DNA from: Gigantopelta aegis | Lineage: Eukaryota > Mollusca > Gastropoda > Neomphalida > Peltospiridae | Reading direction: 5' to 3' | NCBI RefSeq assembly: GCF_016097555.1 | Contig: NC_054706.1 | Span: 47,512,660 to 47,576,659, forward strand | Length of the DNA stretch: 64,000 nucleotides | Shown: positions 33,895-43,671 of the stretch, in pieces | Layout: each line of letters begins with the position of its first letter | How positions within the stretch are numbered: the stretch's first letter is position 1 | Notes under the pieces: model-generated | Seen by the model: only the letters and a program-made list of their open reading frames with translations | The model's database searches: none | Told to the model about the DNA's origin: nothing | Position numbers and translations under genes: made by a program

Positions 33895-35780
33895 ATGGAT
33901 CTTTGTTATGGGGCTGTTTATAAACAAATGTTATCAACATTGTCACAACCTATATTACTTTTTGATATGCTTCAATCCCCTTGTAAAAATGCTAATTTGG
34001 CAAGGAATACTTTAATCAACATTTTAAAAACATTTAGCATAGCACGCCCTATTACCGCAGGTCTTATCAGAAAACGGGATTCTGAATAAAAACATTTGTC
34101 TAACCTAACAATTGTTTTTGCTGTTTTGTTATTCATGCTTTCATGCATATAGTGAAATAAAAAATTCCCACCCATGTTATTAATTTCCAGTAGGAAACAC
34201 GTACCAGTTTTGATGCGGTGTCGTACATATACAAAGGGAAGGAACTCGCAGTTACCGCGGTGTTATGGTTATTTAGTATGGAGGCCCGTTATGGACAAAA
34301 TGTTCATAAATTTTACCTTATTATTGAGCATGAACATCAAGCGTGAATATCACCAGAATTCATCTTTTTAACATCCTGTTATCATGGTTAAAGGTACCTA
34401 AAACCAATAACTTAAAAATATTCGTTACAAATAATCTGAACACAAATCCTGGAATGCAAGATATTTTAAACTGGAACAAATCATAAACTTCAATATACAG
34501 AACAGTGGCACTTTAGAAATTAGCTGAGTATATTCGGCATGCAGTGAAGGCACCGAAACGTTGTCTGTCCTTACAACCTTGGTATCACTGGAGAATATTA
34601 TAAGACGTTTCTAGTGATCACCTTTTTCACATTGTACCCACTTGACACTCACAAGATTTACACATTCTTTGTGTGTTGGTGGAGAAAACTGTTTACAAAT
34701 TATGGCTCCTCTAATCAGATTCAGACCCTTCACTTTCCTCATGGGAAACTGGATTGCGTTTAATGAGGTGGATGGTCCAGACTGGGGTCATGAAGGTACA
34801 ATTTTTGTGTTCTTTCCAATTATTATCTTTTCAGTGCTTTGTTTATTTTAAGTTTAATTTATTTATTAATTTTTAAAATCTTATTATCAGTACCCCTTAT
34901 TATTTATATTTGTGTTCAGTTTATTATTTCTAAAAATAATATGTTTAAAGTAACAAATATGTTGATGCTCTTGCTCATTCTCTAAGTGATTCAGTCAACC
35001 AACAATGTGTGACATTACAGATTTGTGTTAATATTATGTGGCATTTATGCGCCTCCATACAAGCTGTAACACGTCATTACAAAACCTTTCGGCTGGTCAG
35101 CTGACAAACCCAAATAGCAGACGACAGGTCTGGGACACATGAAAAGTCTGATGGTGAATTGGAAGGAAGTAATAAACACTTTTGAAAGAGGGGGGATCAG
35201 TTACTATTTCAAGGTTTGTGAAAATGGTACATGATTTATATTTGTTTTTTTAACTTACAAGAGAATGGAACATTTCACACTGATTTGTTCGCATTTGTCA
35301 AAAACATACTTCCTTCTGTCTATTTGCATATGGCAACAAACTCTATATGGCGCTTCCATATGACTTGAAATGTTTATTCCAAAAATAGCCAAGCCTGCGA
35401 AGACTGAGAGCCCGACTATAACCCTAATGCCCCTTTTTCTCACTCTCTCTCATAAGTGCTCGCACACGCACACACCCACACGTATGAAAAGGCTATTTTG
35501 TGAATGTTCCCTTATTAAATATATATAAATCAAATATAAATAAAAATAAAAATGTTAAAATAATTTTAAAATAAAATAACATAAAAACAATGTTGATCAA
35601 TTAAATAACATGCACATATGCTATATGCACATCTTTGGGTATCAAACAACAAAAACAATTAATTACCATTTTTATCAGAGTTTCTATCAATGCATGAGTC
35701 ACATTTATTGACTGCATGCGCTGACAGTTCGCATAATCGATTATGCACATGCACGCTAATTTAAGTATCAATGTCAAAGT
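33895..35780. other. Mostly unique non-coding DNA
   Basis: No SINE or array is seen. It holds the doubtful exon at 34701 and a GC-moderate stretch near 34200-34280. Confidence 0.4.
34701..34794 (+). CDS. Possible short coding exon, unrecognised
   Basis: From an ATG at 34701 the frame reads MAPLIRFRPFTFLMGNWIAF, then NEVDGPDWGHE, and reaches a possible donor (GAAGGTACAA) near 34795. The composition is protein-like (Trp, Gly, Pro, Asp at high level) and differs from the surrounding low-complexity AT-rich DNA. No homologue is recognised. The ATG context is weak (AATTATGG has A at -3 and G at +4). It could be a chance ORF. Confidence 0.2.
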
Positions 35781-35787
35781 GCCCCAC

Positions 35788-35858
35788 CTTCCAAGATTCT
35801 GATCTGCTATCTGTCTGATACGAAGAAAGTTCTTTCGCAAATTCTCTTTCTTCCACAT
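35788..35858 (-). CDS. First coding exon of an ARHGAP17/ARHGAP44-like BAR-RhoGAP (partial)
   Basis: Reading leftwards from the ATG at 35858, the exon encodes 23 residues plus two bases of a codon: MWKKENLRKNFLRIR followed by QIADQNLG. From residue 8, RKNFLRIRQIADQNLG(R) matches the start of the N-BAR RhoGAPs ARHGAP17/44 (pattern K-K-x-F-x-R-M-x-Q-L-A-x-Q-x-x-G-R) in about half of positions, with conservative changes elsewhere. In that family this segment is the first amphipathic part of the membrane-bending BAR domain, which precedes a RhoGAP domain acting on Cdc42/Rac. The exon ends AAG followed by GTGGGG, a usable donor with split codon AG/N, exactly where the homology would continue. No second exon was recognised to the left, so intron 1 would exceed 35 kb or the rest lies outside. 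A 23-residue match is short, so a chance ORF remains possible. Confidence 0.5.
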
Positions 35859-36060
35859 GCTGATCCTTATTTGACCAAAAACACAACAACGGCTGGTTTA
35901 TTCATGTTAAACTCCGAGTATATTCCATCCTTTTCAACACGGAAATATTCCTCTAACCTCGGCAAAAACTACCAGGAAGTGACTTGAGAACAAACGTGGC
36001 AGGAGATAGAACACTATTGTTGATTGGTTGATTTCAGAAAACTATCAAATCATGATGCGT
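35859..36060 (-). promoter_or_regulatory. Putative promoter/5' UTR of the RhoGAP-like gene
   Basis: The 200 bp upstream of the minus-strand ATG contain no recognisable repeat, unlike most of the window. They carry an ETS-type motif (CACTTCCTGG on the minus strand, about 35972-35982). No TATA box is evident. Assignment rests on position relative to the exon. Confidence 0.3.
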
Positions 36061-36989
36061 GTAACATATTGGCAACAGGTGCTCGTTAAGGGATGAATTC
36101 GATCGATTGCCGGTTAGATCGTACTCGGGTCCACTACTGGGTTTTTTTACTAATTCGTGCCAAAGTCGGTTTGTATCTGACTTAGTGGTCCCTAAAAATA
36201 AACTTTTAAAAAAGTAATACGTTTTATGCAATAAATATACATTTCATTTAGTTCATTTTCGAACACATACACACACAGCTAATAGTTTTAAATATATATA
36301 CATCTTTCGAATACACCCTAATCAACTATTTTTATTTCTGTTGCCCCATAATAATCATAACATGAGTCAAAGGCGATGTTGTTGTCAACCTCCTCCCCCA
36401 ATGTGGGTGGCCCCTATAAAATCATGGCTACGCCAGTGATGTGACATGTATCTACGAGAATTCTCACTACACTGGCATATTGTTCACGTTCTTATGTTTT
36501 GAAGACTACCCGTGCGTATTTTTTTATTATTATTTATATTGCATGGTTTCATATAATAAATGTACATATACATGTATAATTAACGACAAAACAATATAAA
36601 ATTAAGTTAAATTGTTAAGCAACACTATCAAATCCAAATACGGGGGGGTGGTGGTCAATGGGGGTAATTTTCCTTCTGTAGGCGTGTAGGCGGGGGATCG
36701 AGCCACCCCCCACCGCTCAATCAAATGTTCTCTTTTTTTCAATATATTTTCAATGGGAGCATGACTTGACACCCCTATAAATTTCGCCCGCCTCAGTCTA
36801 GACCCCCATGCTAAAATTTGCCCCTCCACACCTCGACACCGCCCCAGGGGCAAAATAAGGTGGCCTTAAAGACACGCACGCACGTATGCAAACACACGCA
36901 CACATGCCCGCATGCACACACACACACACACGCGCGCGCGTGCACACACGCACGCACACGACCAGATCTGTACGAATTTTGTTATGTCC

Positions 36990-37061
<72 letters not shown>

Positions 37062-37367
37062 GCTTGTGCCTCCCTCTAGAAGCTGTTATCCACTAACTGG
37101 AGGTGTACACAGCTGCGTACCTGCGTATATGGAAGCTAGGCCCCTGCTAAAGTAAAACAAATTATAAAATATATAGGTTAGCAGTTTAATTATAAAATAG
37201 ATGCTAAGTTCCACAAAGCGATAACTGTGTAAACATGTAAAGTAGGTATTCCTATGCCAATGGAACAATTCTGAGAGTGATTAGTAGGCTAACATCGGTA
37301 CTAAATTTTACTGTACAGTGATCACGTGATTTTACGTCGACACAATGCATAGATATACGTGAAATTG
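36061..37367. other. Intergenic DNA with simple repeats
   Basis: (CA)n/(CG)n tract at 36917-36960 and (TA)n at 36996-37059 (about 31 units). Between the divergent RhoGAP-like and MFSD6-like genes. No exon recognised. Confidence 0.5.
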
Positions 37368-37450
37368 GGGCGAGGCGTAGCTCAGTGTTAAAGCGCTCGC
37401 TTGATGCGCAGTCGGTTTGGGATCGATCCTCGTTAGTGGGCCTATTAATT
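37368..37450 (+). mobile_element. SINE head H1 only
   Basis: GAGGCGTAGCTCAGTGTTAA, GCGCTCGCTTGATGCGCAGT and GGGATCGATCC form a tRNA-like head with box A and a diverged box B, but no acceptor stem partner, so it is not a tRNA gene. The body is missing; a C-run follows at 37470-37484. Confidence 0.7.
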
Positions 37451-37484
37451 AGTAATCAATGTAGAATGTCCCCCCCCCCCCCCC

Positions 37485-38218
37485 AACAAAAAAAAGAAAG
37501 AATGGTTTTGGCTTTGATGATAAATAATGAATTAAATAATCAGCGTTATTTATAGTTCAAACATTTGCAGTTAACAGTGTTGTTTATTGGACTACGTTAT
37601 TTATGGTACGAATTTACTTGATGCAAACTGTTTGAGGTACTTAAACTGGACTGACCTAGGTTATTACTTGTTGTATTCATTTATGAAATTGTATAGCTTT
37701 ATATAACAAATTTTAAAGTTACAAAATATAAATAGAATAATAATTTTAGTTGAAAGATGAATAGTTTACTTGCATGAACATCGGTTCAATCAAGCATTAC
37801 TCCAGATGGCTCCAATCGAATACGCTGTTCACTGTCGCCGAGTCAAGGCTGTGCAGAAGCAACAAGTGTGATGTGGTAACGTTTAACATGTGTATGTTTT
37901 TTTTTCTATTTGTTTAATTCCAAGTGAACTGTTTACTTGGTTTGTCTTCTATTACGGGCTATGTAGTTCATTATTCTGTGCTATTAAACTATTTGCTTTG
38001 CATTTTGCCAATATCATAATATGATGGCAGCTTGAATATTGTGAATGCGACGAATTGCCGAAAATGCTACGAATCTCACTACTGTGACTACACATTTACT
38101 CATATATTTATTTAAAGAAGTACCCGTCTTCATTTTAGTGGGTTTTTTCTTTCTTTCTTTCCTTTTTCTTTTTGTCAACAATTCCAGGTTAGCTTTATGT
38201 AAAAATAAAATGAAAACG
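37485..38218. other. Non-coding DNA upstream of the MFSD6-like gene
   Basis: A GC-richer patch at 37795-37875 (CCAGATGGCTCCAATCGAAT ... GATGTG followed by GTAACG) could be a 5' non-coding exon with donor near 37880. This is weak. Confidence 0.25.
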
Positions 38219-38352
38219 AAGGATCCTACAGACAGGGCAGCACATACCATAGCCTTTGATATACCATATTGTGGTTCAATGGCAGGAACGAGAAATAGCC
38301 TAATGGGTCCACAGACGGGTATTGATTCCAGACAGACTGCGCATCAGGGGAA
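38219..38352 (-). mobile_element. SINE fragment, body and head H1
   Basis: GGATCCTACAGACAGGGCAG, GAACGAGAAATAGCCTAATG, GACGGGTATTGATTCCAGAC. The tail is absent. Confidence 0.7.
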
Positions 38353-39766
38353 TTATGAATGTCCCTAACTGCTTTATGCTTCCAACTGCGTTTAGTTTGT
38401 TTTCTCATGCACAGTTCGTGCAATCAACATCTGATTTGTTGTCATTTGCTTGTCGTTCATTTGTGAGGTTTTTCTTCACAGATTGATGTAACTCTAAGGT
38501 CACATTTATTAAACTTAGGTAAAACTTCCATTAAAATTATGAAATAAGTGGCAGGTCATGGTTGTTGTCCGGTACAAATTTGTCATTTGTCAAGCTTTGA
38601 CAGTGACTGTCAGTAATTTAATCTTAGCAGTCATTTTGTCTGACACAAAATAAAGTATTTTTGCTTAAGAAGTTCAATGCAGTATGTTATAAAGTGCATA
38701 TTTAAATTAGTCTTTTGACTTATATCATGCACATGCTTGTGGAATTGTTGCTAGAACACCATGTTTGTCCGGAAAAATGATGTTTCCCATGTCTATTAAT
38801 AAACCCGAGCAAAGCTGATTATCCAATGTGTTACAAATGGCTCAAACAATCAACACATCTTTTAACACAAAACTGTGCATCTAAACTGGGTAGCGATCAT
38901 TATATACATTGGCCAATTCAATAGATAGTGTGAAATGTGCATGCTCCGGATTAGCTGTCTATATTTATCAACAGTATCTTAGCTTATGTTGCGATTCTGA
39001 CAAATGTCAATTAAGCAATTAAAATTAAATATAAACATATAATATTGGTTTTAAAATAACTAAAATACAAATTATTTAAATATGTTTATATGGTTGTTAT
39101 TTTTCTGTTGTAACGTATATTTAACCACATTAAGTTTTCAAGTTGGCTAATTGTGGAAAGATATCAACTGTATTTCATTTCCAAATTAAATTACAGCATG
39201 TCAGAAAGTCTGTTGAAACGTGAACATGTTTGATTATGAACAAAATGCCCCACCCCCAATCTATGTGCTTATAAATTGCATTATTTTATCCACAATTGAT
39301 TGTAGTTGTTATTTTTCAGTTTTAATACTTTTTGATATATATATTTTACAGTGAACAAAAAACAACACACAAGCCCTAATCTTGCTGGCAAAAATATATT
39401 TTTTTTCCCACCAAAACTCGGTTCAAATCACCAAGTTATTAGTGGCAGTGAGATTTCAAAGTCGCCGTAATATAGTGGAACTAATCTGATTTCAAAAACA
39501 AAATCACACAACAAATGTCCAGATCCCAAGTTGTACACAGGTCACGTTTAACACCTTGTCAGTGTATGTTTTTATTTTAGCACCAGACTAGATCGTCGCA
39601 TGTCATGCCGTTTGCTGTGGCTAGCCAAGTGTTGTTATTTCTTGGCCACATTTATTTCAGTAATGCCAGAAAATACTAATTATTACTTCCATTTTACATA
39701 ATGACACAATAATATAAAATTAATTATTAACTAGTACTTAATAATACTGCGTTTATTACCAGAGGG
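38353..39766. other. AT-rich non-coding DNA
   Basis: No gene, array or element recognised. Confidence 0.45.
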
Positions 39767-40050
39767 AGCGGGATGTAGCCCAGTGGTAAAGCACTCGATT
39801 GATGCACGGTCAGTTTGGGATCGATCCCCGTTGGTGGGCTTATTGGGCTATTTCGCGTTCCAGCCTATGCACCATGACTGGTATATCAAAGGCTGTGCTA
39901 TGTGCTGTCCTGTCTGTGAGATGGTGCATATAAAAAATCCCTTGTTACTAATGGAAGAATGTAGTGGATTTCCTCTCTAAGACTATATGTCAAAATTATC
40001 GAATGTTTGACATCCAATAGCCGATGATTAATAAATCAATGGGCTCAATT
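39767..40050 (+). mobile_element. SINE, head H1 with truncated tail B
   Basis: Good head (GGGATGTAGCCCAGTGGTAA, TTTGGGATCGATCCCCGTTG), full body, tail to GATTAATAAATCAATGGGCT, where it stops. It is the closest mobile element upstream of the MFSD6-like exon. Confidence 0.87.
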
Positions 40051-40337
40051 TGGCCCATGGGTGTAATGTTTTGAATGGGTTTCACTGCATAGTGAAAAGT
40101 AGATCTACAGGTATAATACATGGTTAATAAAGGACAATAGTAACATTATTTCGACATTTAGTTATTTTTGATAGGCTCAAATTGATTGACATAGGTTATT
40201 TTCACAGGCACCACAATTGTTTATTTTTTTTAATTCAGACCTGCGTTTTTGTGCCTAAGTAGTATTATGACTTGTGTGTGTATATATATATATATATATA
40301 TAATATAATTATATATTATTTTATTTTTAATTTTCAG

Positions 40338-40440
40338 ATTTTCTCAGCTATGTAAACAACACATCTGTATCTTGATCCGGACTGACCAGAAGAAAGAAAC
40401 CTGTTGTGGCAATACTCTCTGTAATCAAAACGATTCCAAC
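40338..40440 (+). other. 5' leader of the MFSD6-like exon
   Basis: A T-rich tract ending TTTTCAG at 40331-40337 looks like a splice acceptor. The sequence from 40338 to the ATG at 40441 is then leader, or the end of a coding stretch begun in an upstream exon, since it has no stop in the coding frame. A (TA)n tract lies just before the acceptor. Confidence 0.5.
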
Positions 40441-42354
40441 ATGGAAACAGTAAATATATCACGGTCTATATTAATATGCAATGTCTTCCAGTTCTTCTTT
40501 GCATCATCCAAAGCCTGCCTTTTACCGTTTTTGACTCTGTTCTTCCGTTTGATGGGACTCAATGCCGTGGAGACAGGAATTATCATAGCTGCCAAAACAC
40601 TTACGGGATTTGTGTGGGCTCCCATTTGGGCTCGTTGTGCAATAGCTTACAATAAACGAAGAATTGTATTGATATTTTCTCTGATGGTCATGGCAGCGAC
40701 CTATTTTACCATGACTATCGTTTACAGTCATGTTTCAAACAATCAGTTTTCTTGCAACAAAAGTTTTCACAGTGGAGACGGTGTGTTAGGTACTACAGTA
40801 AATAAGTCTGGTGGAAACAATAGTTATGGCACAAACAGTGTCACAATGTCTAGTAAAATCCAACCTACCGGTACCTTTATCACCATGCCAGTGACTAACG
40901 AAACCATTTACAATACTGCACAAGCAGTAAGTAACATATCAAAATTATCTACAACTTCCATTCCTACAAGCTCGCTAATGCCAACAAGTCCTTTTCAACA
41001 ATCAAAGCTTAAAAAGTTATTTTCGATTGTTTCTCAACTTAATTTATCTAGGGAAGATAAGCAGGAGATATTGAAAAGCTTTCAGTCTTATAAAGAAGGC
41101 AAAATGAGTTTAAAAGACGTGATAAACATGGTTGGTCGATTCCTTCCTAAAAGCAGGCTGCACACCAGAGACATCAGTGGAATTTGGAATGACTTACAAA
41201 CAGGGCTAAATGAAGAAGAAGAAGACCATCTAAAACGTTCTGAGATGAACTCACTTCAGAAGCGATTCTACCTGGGTTCGTGGTCGGACGTCAAGGACCG
41301 GGTGAAGAAGCTGATGAACGGACTGAAGGAGAAGGAACTGGAACTGTTTCTCATTGTCCTGCTGCTCGTGGTCCTTGGGGAATTCCTCAGTTGTCCCGTG
41401 GAGAAGGTCGCCGATGACGCGTGGTTCGACTTCTTGGACCGCATTGACGACCTAGAGAAATACGGCAAACAGAGGCTGTCGGGATCCATGGCCTTCATCC
41501 TGATTCCAGTCATCATAACCCTGGTGGTGGACTACACTGACTGCATTCTGCCATACAACATCCACCACTTCTTGATCCACATCTACCTGTTTATTGCCTT
41601 TATCGTTGTCACCATGATCGTGGCCATCTTCTACCCTATTCCCAGCGTGGACAAGCAGAAGTATTCCAGCAAGTTTGGCCAGGGCATGAGGATCGTCTGC
41701 TGCGACTGCAGTAGTGTTCTCTATGTCCTCACTCTCCTGCTGCTGGGAATGGTGTACGCATCTTTCAACAACTTCCTCTTCTGGTTGATCCAAGATCTGG
41801 GCGGGAAGGAGGTCACGATGGGTCTGTGCGTGACGATCGCAACGTTGGCGGAAATCCCCATGCTTCTCTTCAGCGGGAAGATGATCAGGAAGCTGGGCAA
41901 TGCTGGTGTCATCTCCATCTCTCTGGTGGCCATGGCTCTGCGCATGCTCTACTACTCCTTCCTGTGGAACCCGTGGGTGGTGATTCCCATTGAGCTGATG
42001 CATGCGTTCACTCACACGGCTATGTGGTATGCTGTCCTCAGCTTCGACGATTACAACGTGGGACCTGCTGTCGACCGAAGCATCCGTTCCATATTGTCAT
42101 CCATTTACTTTGGCATCGGCTTTTCGGTGGGTAGTGTCGTTTCGGGGGTTGTTTGGCACATCTTTGGTAGCTCCGTTCTGTACTGGTCAGCCAGTGTCCT
42201 GTGTGCTGTTTGGAGCTTTCTGTTTTTCGTCATCCAGAAGTGTCTTCCGAAGAAAGAAAGAATAAGATACATCCGGCTTCTTCCTGGCGAAGATGGAATG
42301 GACTCTGGTGGTGATGATGAAGACTGGCTGGAGATGGCGCTGAAAGAACAGTAG
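40441..42354 (+). CDS. MFSD6-like major facilitator transporter, 637 aa
   Basis: Predicted multi-pass membrane transporter of the MFSD6 (MFS_1-like) branch of the major facilitator superfamily; the substrate is not established from sequence. Residues 9-36 and 44-66 form the first two hydrophobic segments, including the family-like stretch ETGIIIAAKTLTGFVWAPIW, and segment 3 is at about 74-96. A long hydrophilic loop (about 97-298) is Ser/Thr/Asn-rich at first, with NNS, NET, NIS and NLS sequons, then charged. Hydrophobic segments resume at about 299-317, 349-366, 378-398, 424-449, 459-478, 487-508, 511-535, 548-571 and 577-599. The tail is acidic (GDDEDWLEMALKEQ). The start is the first ATG after an acceptor at 40336-40337 and has A at -3 and G at +4. 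The frame is open back to the acceptor, so an upstream coding exon cannot be excluded. GC and codon use rise sharply near residue 272. Family call is from remembered similarity, good at fold level and moderate at subfamily level. Confidence 0.88.
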   Translation: METVNISRSILICNVFQFFFASSKACLLPFLTLFFRLMGLNAVETGIIIAAKTLTGFVWAPIWARCAIAYNKRRIVLIFSLMVMAATYFTMTIVYSHVSNNQFSCNKSFHSGDGVLGTTVNKSGGNNSYGTNSVTMSSKIQPTGTFITMPVTNETIYNTAQAVSNISKLSTTSIPTSSLMPTSPFQQSKLKKLFSIVSQLNLSREDKQEILKSFQSYKEGKMSLKDVINMVGRFLPKSRLHTRDISGIWNDLQTGLNEEEEDHLKRSEMNSLQKRFYLGSWSDVKDRVKKLMNGLKEKELELFLIVLLLVVLGEFLSCPVEKVADDAWFDFLDRIDDLEKYGKQRLSGSMAFILIPVIITLVVDYTDCILPYNIHHFLIHIYLFIAFIVVTMIVAIFYPIPSVDKQKYSSKFGQGMRIVCCDCSSVLYVLTLLLLGMVYASFNNFLFWLIQDLGGKEVTMGLCVTIATLAEIPMLLFSGKMIRKLGNAGVISISLVAMALRMLYYSFLWNPWVVIPIELMHAFTHTAMWYAVLSFDDYNVGPAVDRSIRSILSSIYFGIGFSVGSVVSGVVWHIFGSSVLYWSASVLCAVWSFLFFVIQKCLPKKERIRYIRLLPGEDGMDSGGDDEDWLEMALKEQ

Positions 42355-42840
42355 TGTTAAAAGAACAGTAGCGTCAGTACATGACTGTGTGAAGCTCGTC
42401 TTTTATTTCCATGTTGGATGCATGATGAACTCTGTTTAAGCAGCGTTCTCATTACGCTATTTGTCACTCGGACTTGTTTGCATGCAATTCATCGTAGCAA
42501 CTCGAATCGTGTGTGTATAAGACTAATGTCGTACCAGTTTAGATGGTCTCTCACAGTACGATTTGATCGATGTGACAAGTCGTTGCAACTAATTGCATAA
42601 TGAGAACGCCCCTTTACAAACTTTTGAAGTCTGGTTAAGTTTAAAAAAACTCGTACACTGGCTTGAATGTCTAGCTTTCCTTTTAATAACAGTGCTTGTA
42701 TGACTGAATACTACACAGAGTTTATTTAATAGGTTTCAATGTATACACATCAAGTGGCATAGCTAGGTTTTGAGGAGCACAAAGTACTGGGTACTGTGTT
42801 GTATTAGATGGCACCAACGTAGTAAAAATAAGTTTCTTTA
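42355..42840 (+). other. Proximal 3' UTR of the MFSD6-like gene (inferred)
   Basis: Follows the stop directly. No AATAAA is evident in this first part. AAGAACAGTAG is repeated across and just after the stop (42346-42370). Confidence 0.5.
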
Positions 42841-42841
42841 A

Positions 42842-43211
42842 AGGGACAGACCCTAGTTTCAACCCGTAAATATTAACACTAAGTTTAGTTAATCTACAAA
42901 CCTGCAACACATTTGGATAAAGTTAAATTCAATGAAACATTAATCTATGACTTTGAAATGGTGAAATTCCCTCTAAAATAGACTAAAACTCGACTCCATA
43001 AATGTTACTTCTCAGACACACGTGCGTTTTTAGAAATATGAGAAAGGTATTTTGTGATGTTAAAAACACCAGGATGACCAAAAACACTTTGTATGTATGG
43101 AAATTGATAATCTAAACTATAAAATCGAAGTAAAGTATGATTTCAATTAGCAAAAAACGGCTATAATAGTAACAAATATGCCTTAGTGTTTAAAAACTAG
43201 GGTATGTCCCT
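42842..43211. mobile_element. 370-bp MITE, TTAA target site
   Basis: AGGGACAGACCCTAGTTT at the left and, inverted, AGGGACATACCCTAGTTT at the right, bordered by TTAA (42838-42841, 43212-43215). The ends and TTAA point to piggyBac- or Kolobok-type mobilisation. Copies at 50224 and 61464. Confidence 0.88.
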
Positions 43212-43344
43212 TTAACCATTAGTAAATTGTTTTTAGAGACTAGATACTGTGTGGCAAGATCATTCAAAACCATGTTATGGATGGTTACCAAGTTGATTGT
43301 TGATATTTTTTAAAGTAAAAAATTTAATTACTGATCCATATGAA

Positions 43345-43615
43345 GAAATTATTATTTTTATTTTATTAGCAGTATAGTACCCAGTCATAATAATGATGGT
43401 AGGGTAAATTTTGTGAGGTAGATGATAAATACAAAATTTGTTCATTTTCATTTTATTAGCAGAATATAGTTCCCTTCTAATGATGGCAGGGTAAATTTTG
43501 TGAGGTAGGTGATAAATACCAAATTTGTTTATTTTCATTTTATTAGCAGAATATAGTTCCCTTCTAATGATGGCAGGGTAAATTTTGTGAGATAGGTGAT
43601 TAATACCAAATTTGT
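43345..43615. repeat. 87-90-bp tandem repeat, 3 copies
   Basis: Units contain ATTTTATTAGCAGAATATAG and GGTAAATTTTGTGAGGTAG, at 43359, 43449 and 43536. A repetitive ORF on the minus strand (YHLPHKIYPAIIRRELYSAN) has no independent support. Confidence 0.9.
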
Positions 43616-43671
43616 TCATTTATCTAGTCATTGAATTTTATTCTGGCTATTTTATATTTACTACAGTCATC

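Noticed and set aside
35601-35787. Continuation of the RhoGAP-like frame past the donor (to 85 codons)
   Set aside because: Similarity to the family stops at the GTGGGG donor and the remainder is Cys/Ile-rich, as expected of read-through intron.
37368-37450. tRNA gene
   Set aside because: Box A and box B-like motifs are there, but no consistent cloverleaf or acceptor stem is seen, and the same sequence heads many SINEs.
40372-40440. Longer MFSD6-like reading starting before 40441
   Set aside because: The apparent start at 40372 is TTG, not ATG. The first ATG in the exon is at 40441 and fits the family better. Coding continuity from an upstream exon stays possible.
41452-42015. 187-codon minus-strand ORF opposite the MFSD6-like gene
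   Set aside because: Shadow of the GC-rich 3' half; composition is low-complexity His/Asp/Gln and has no domain.
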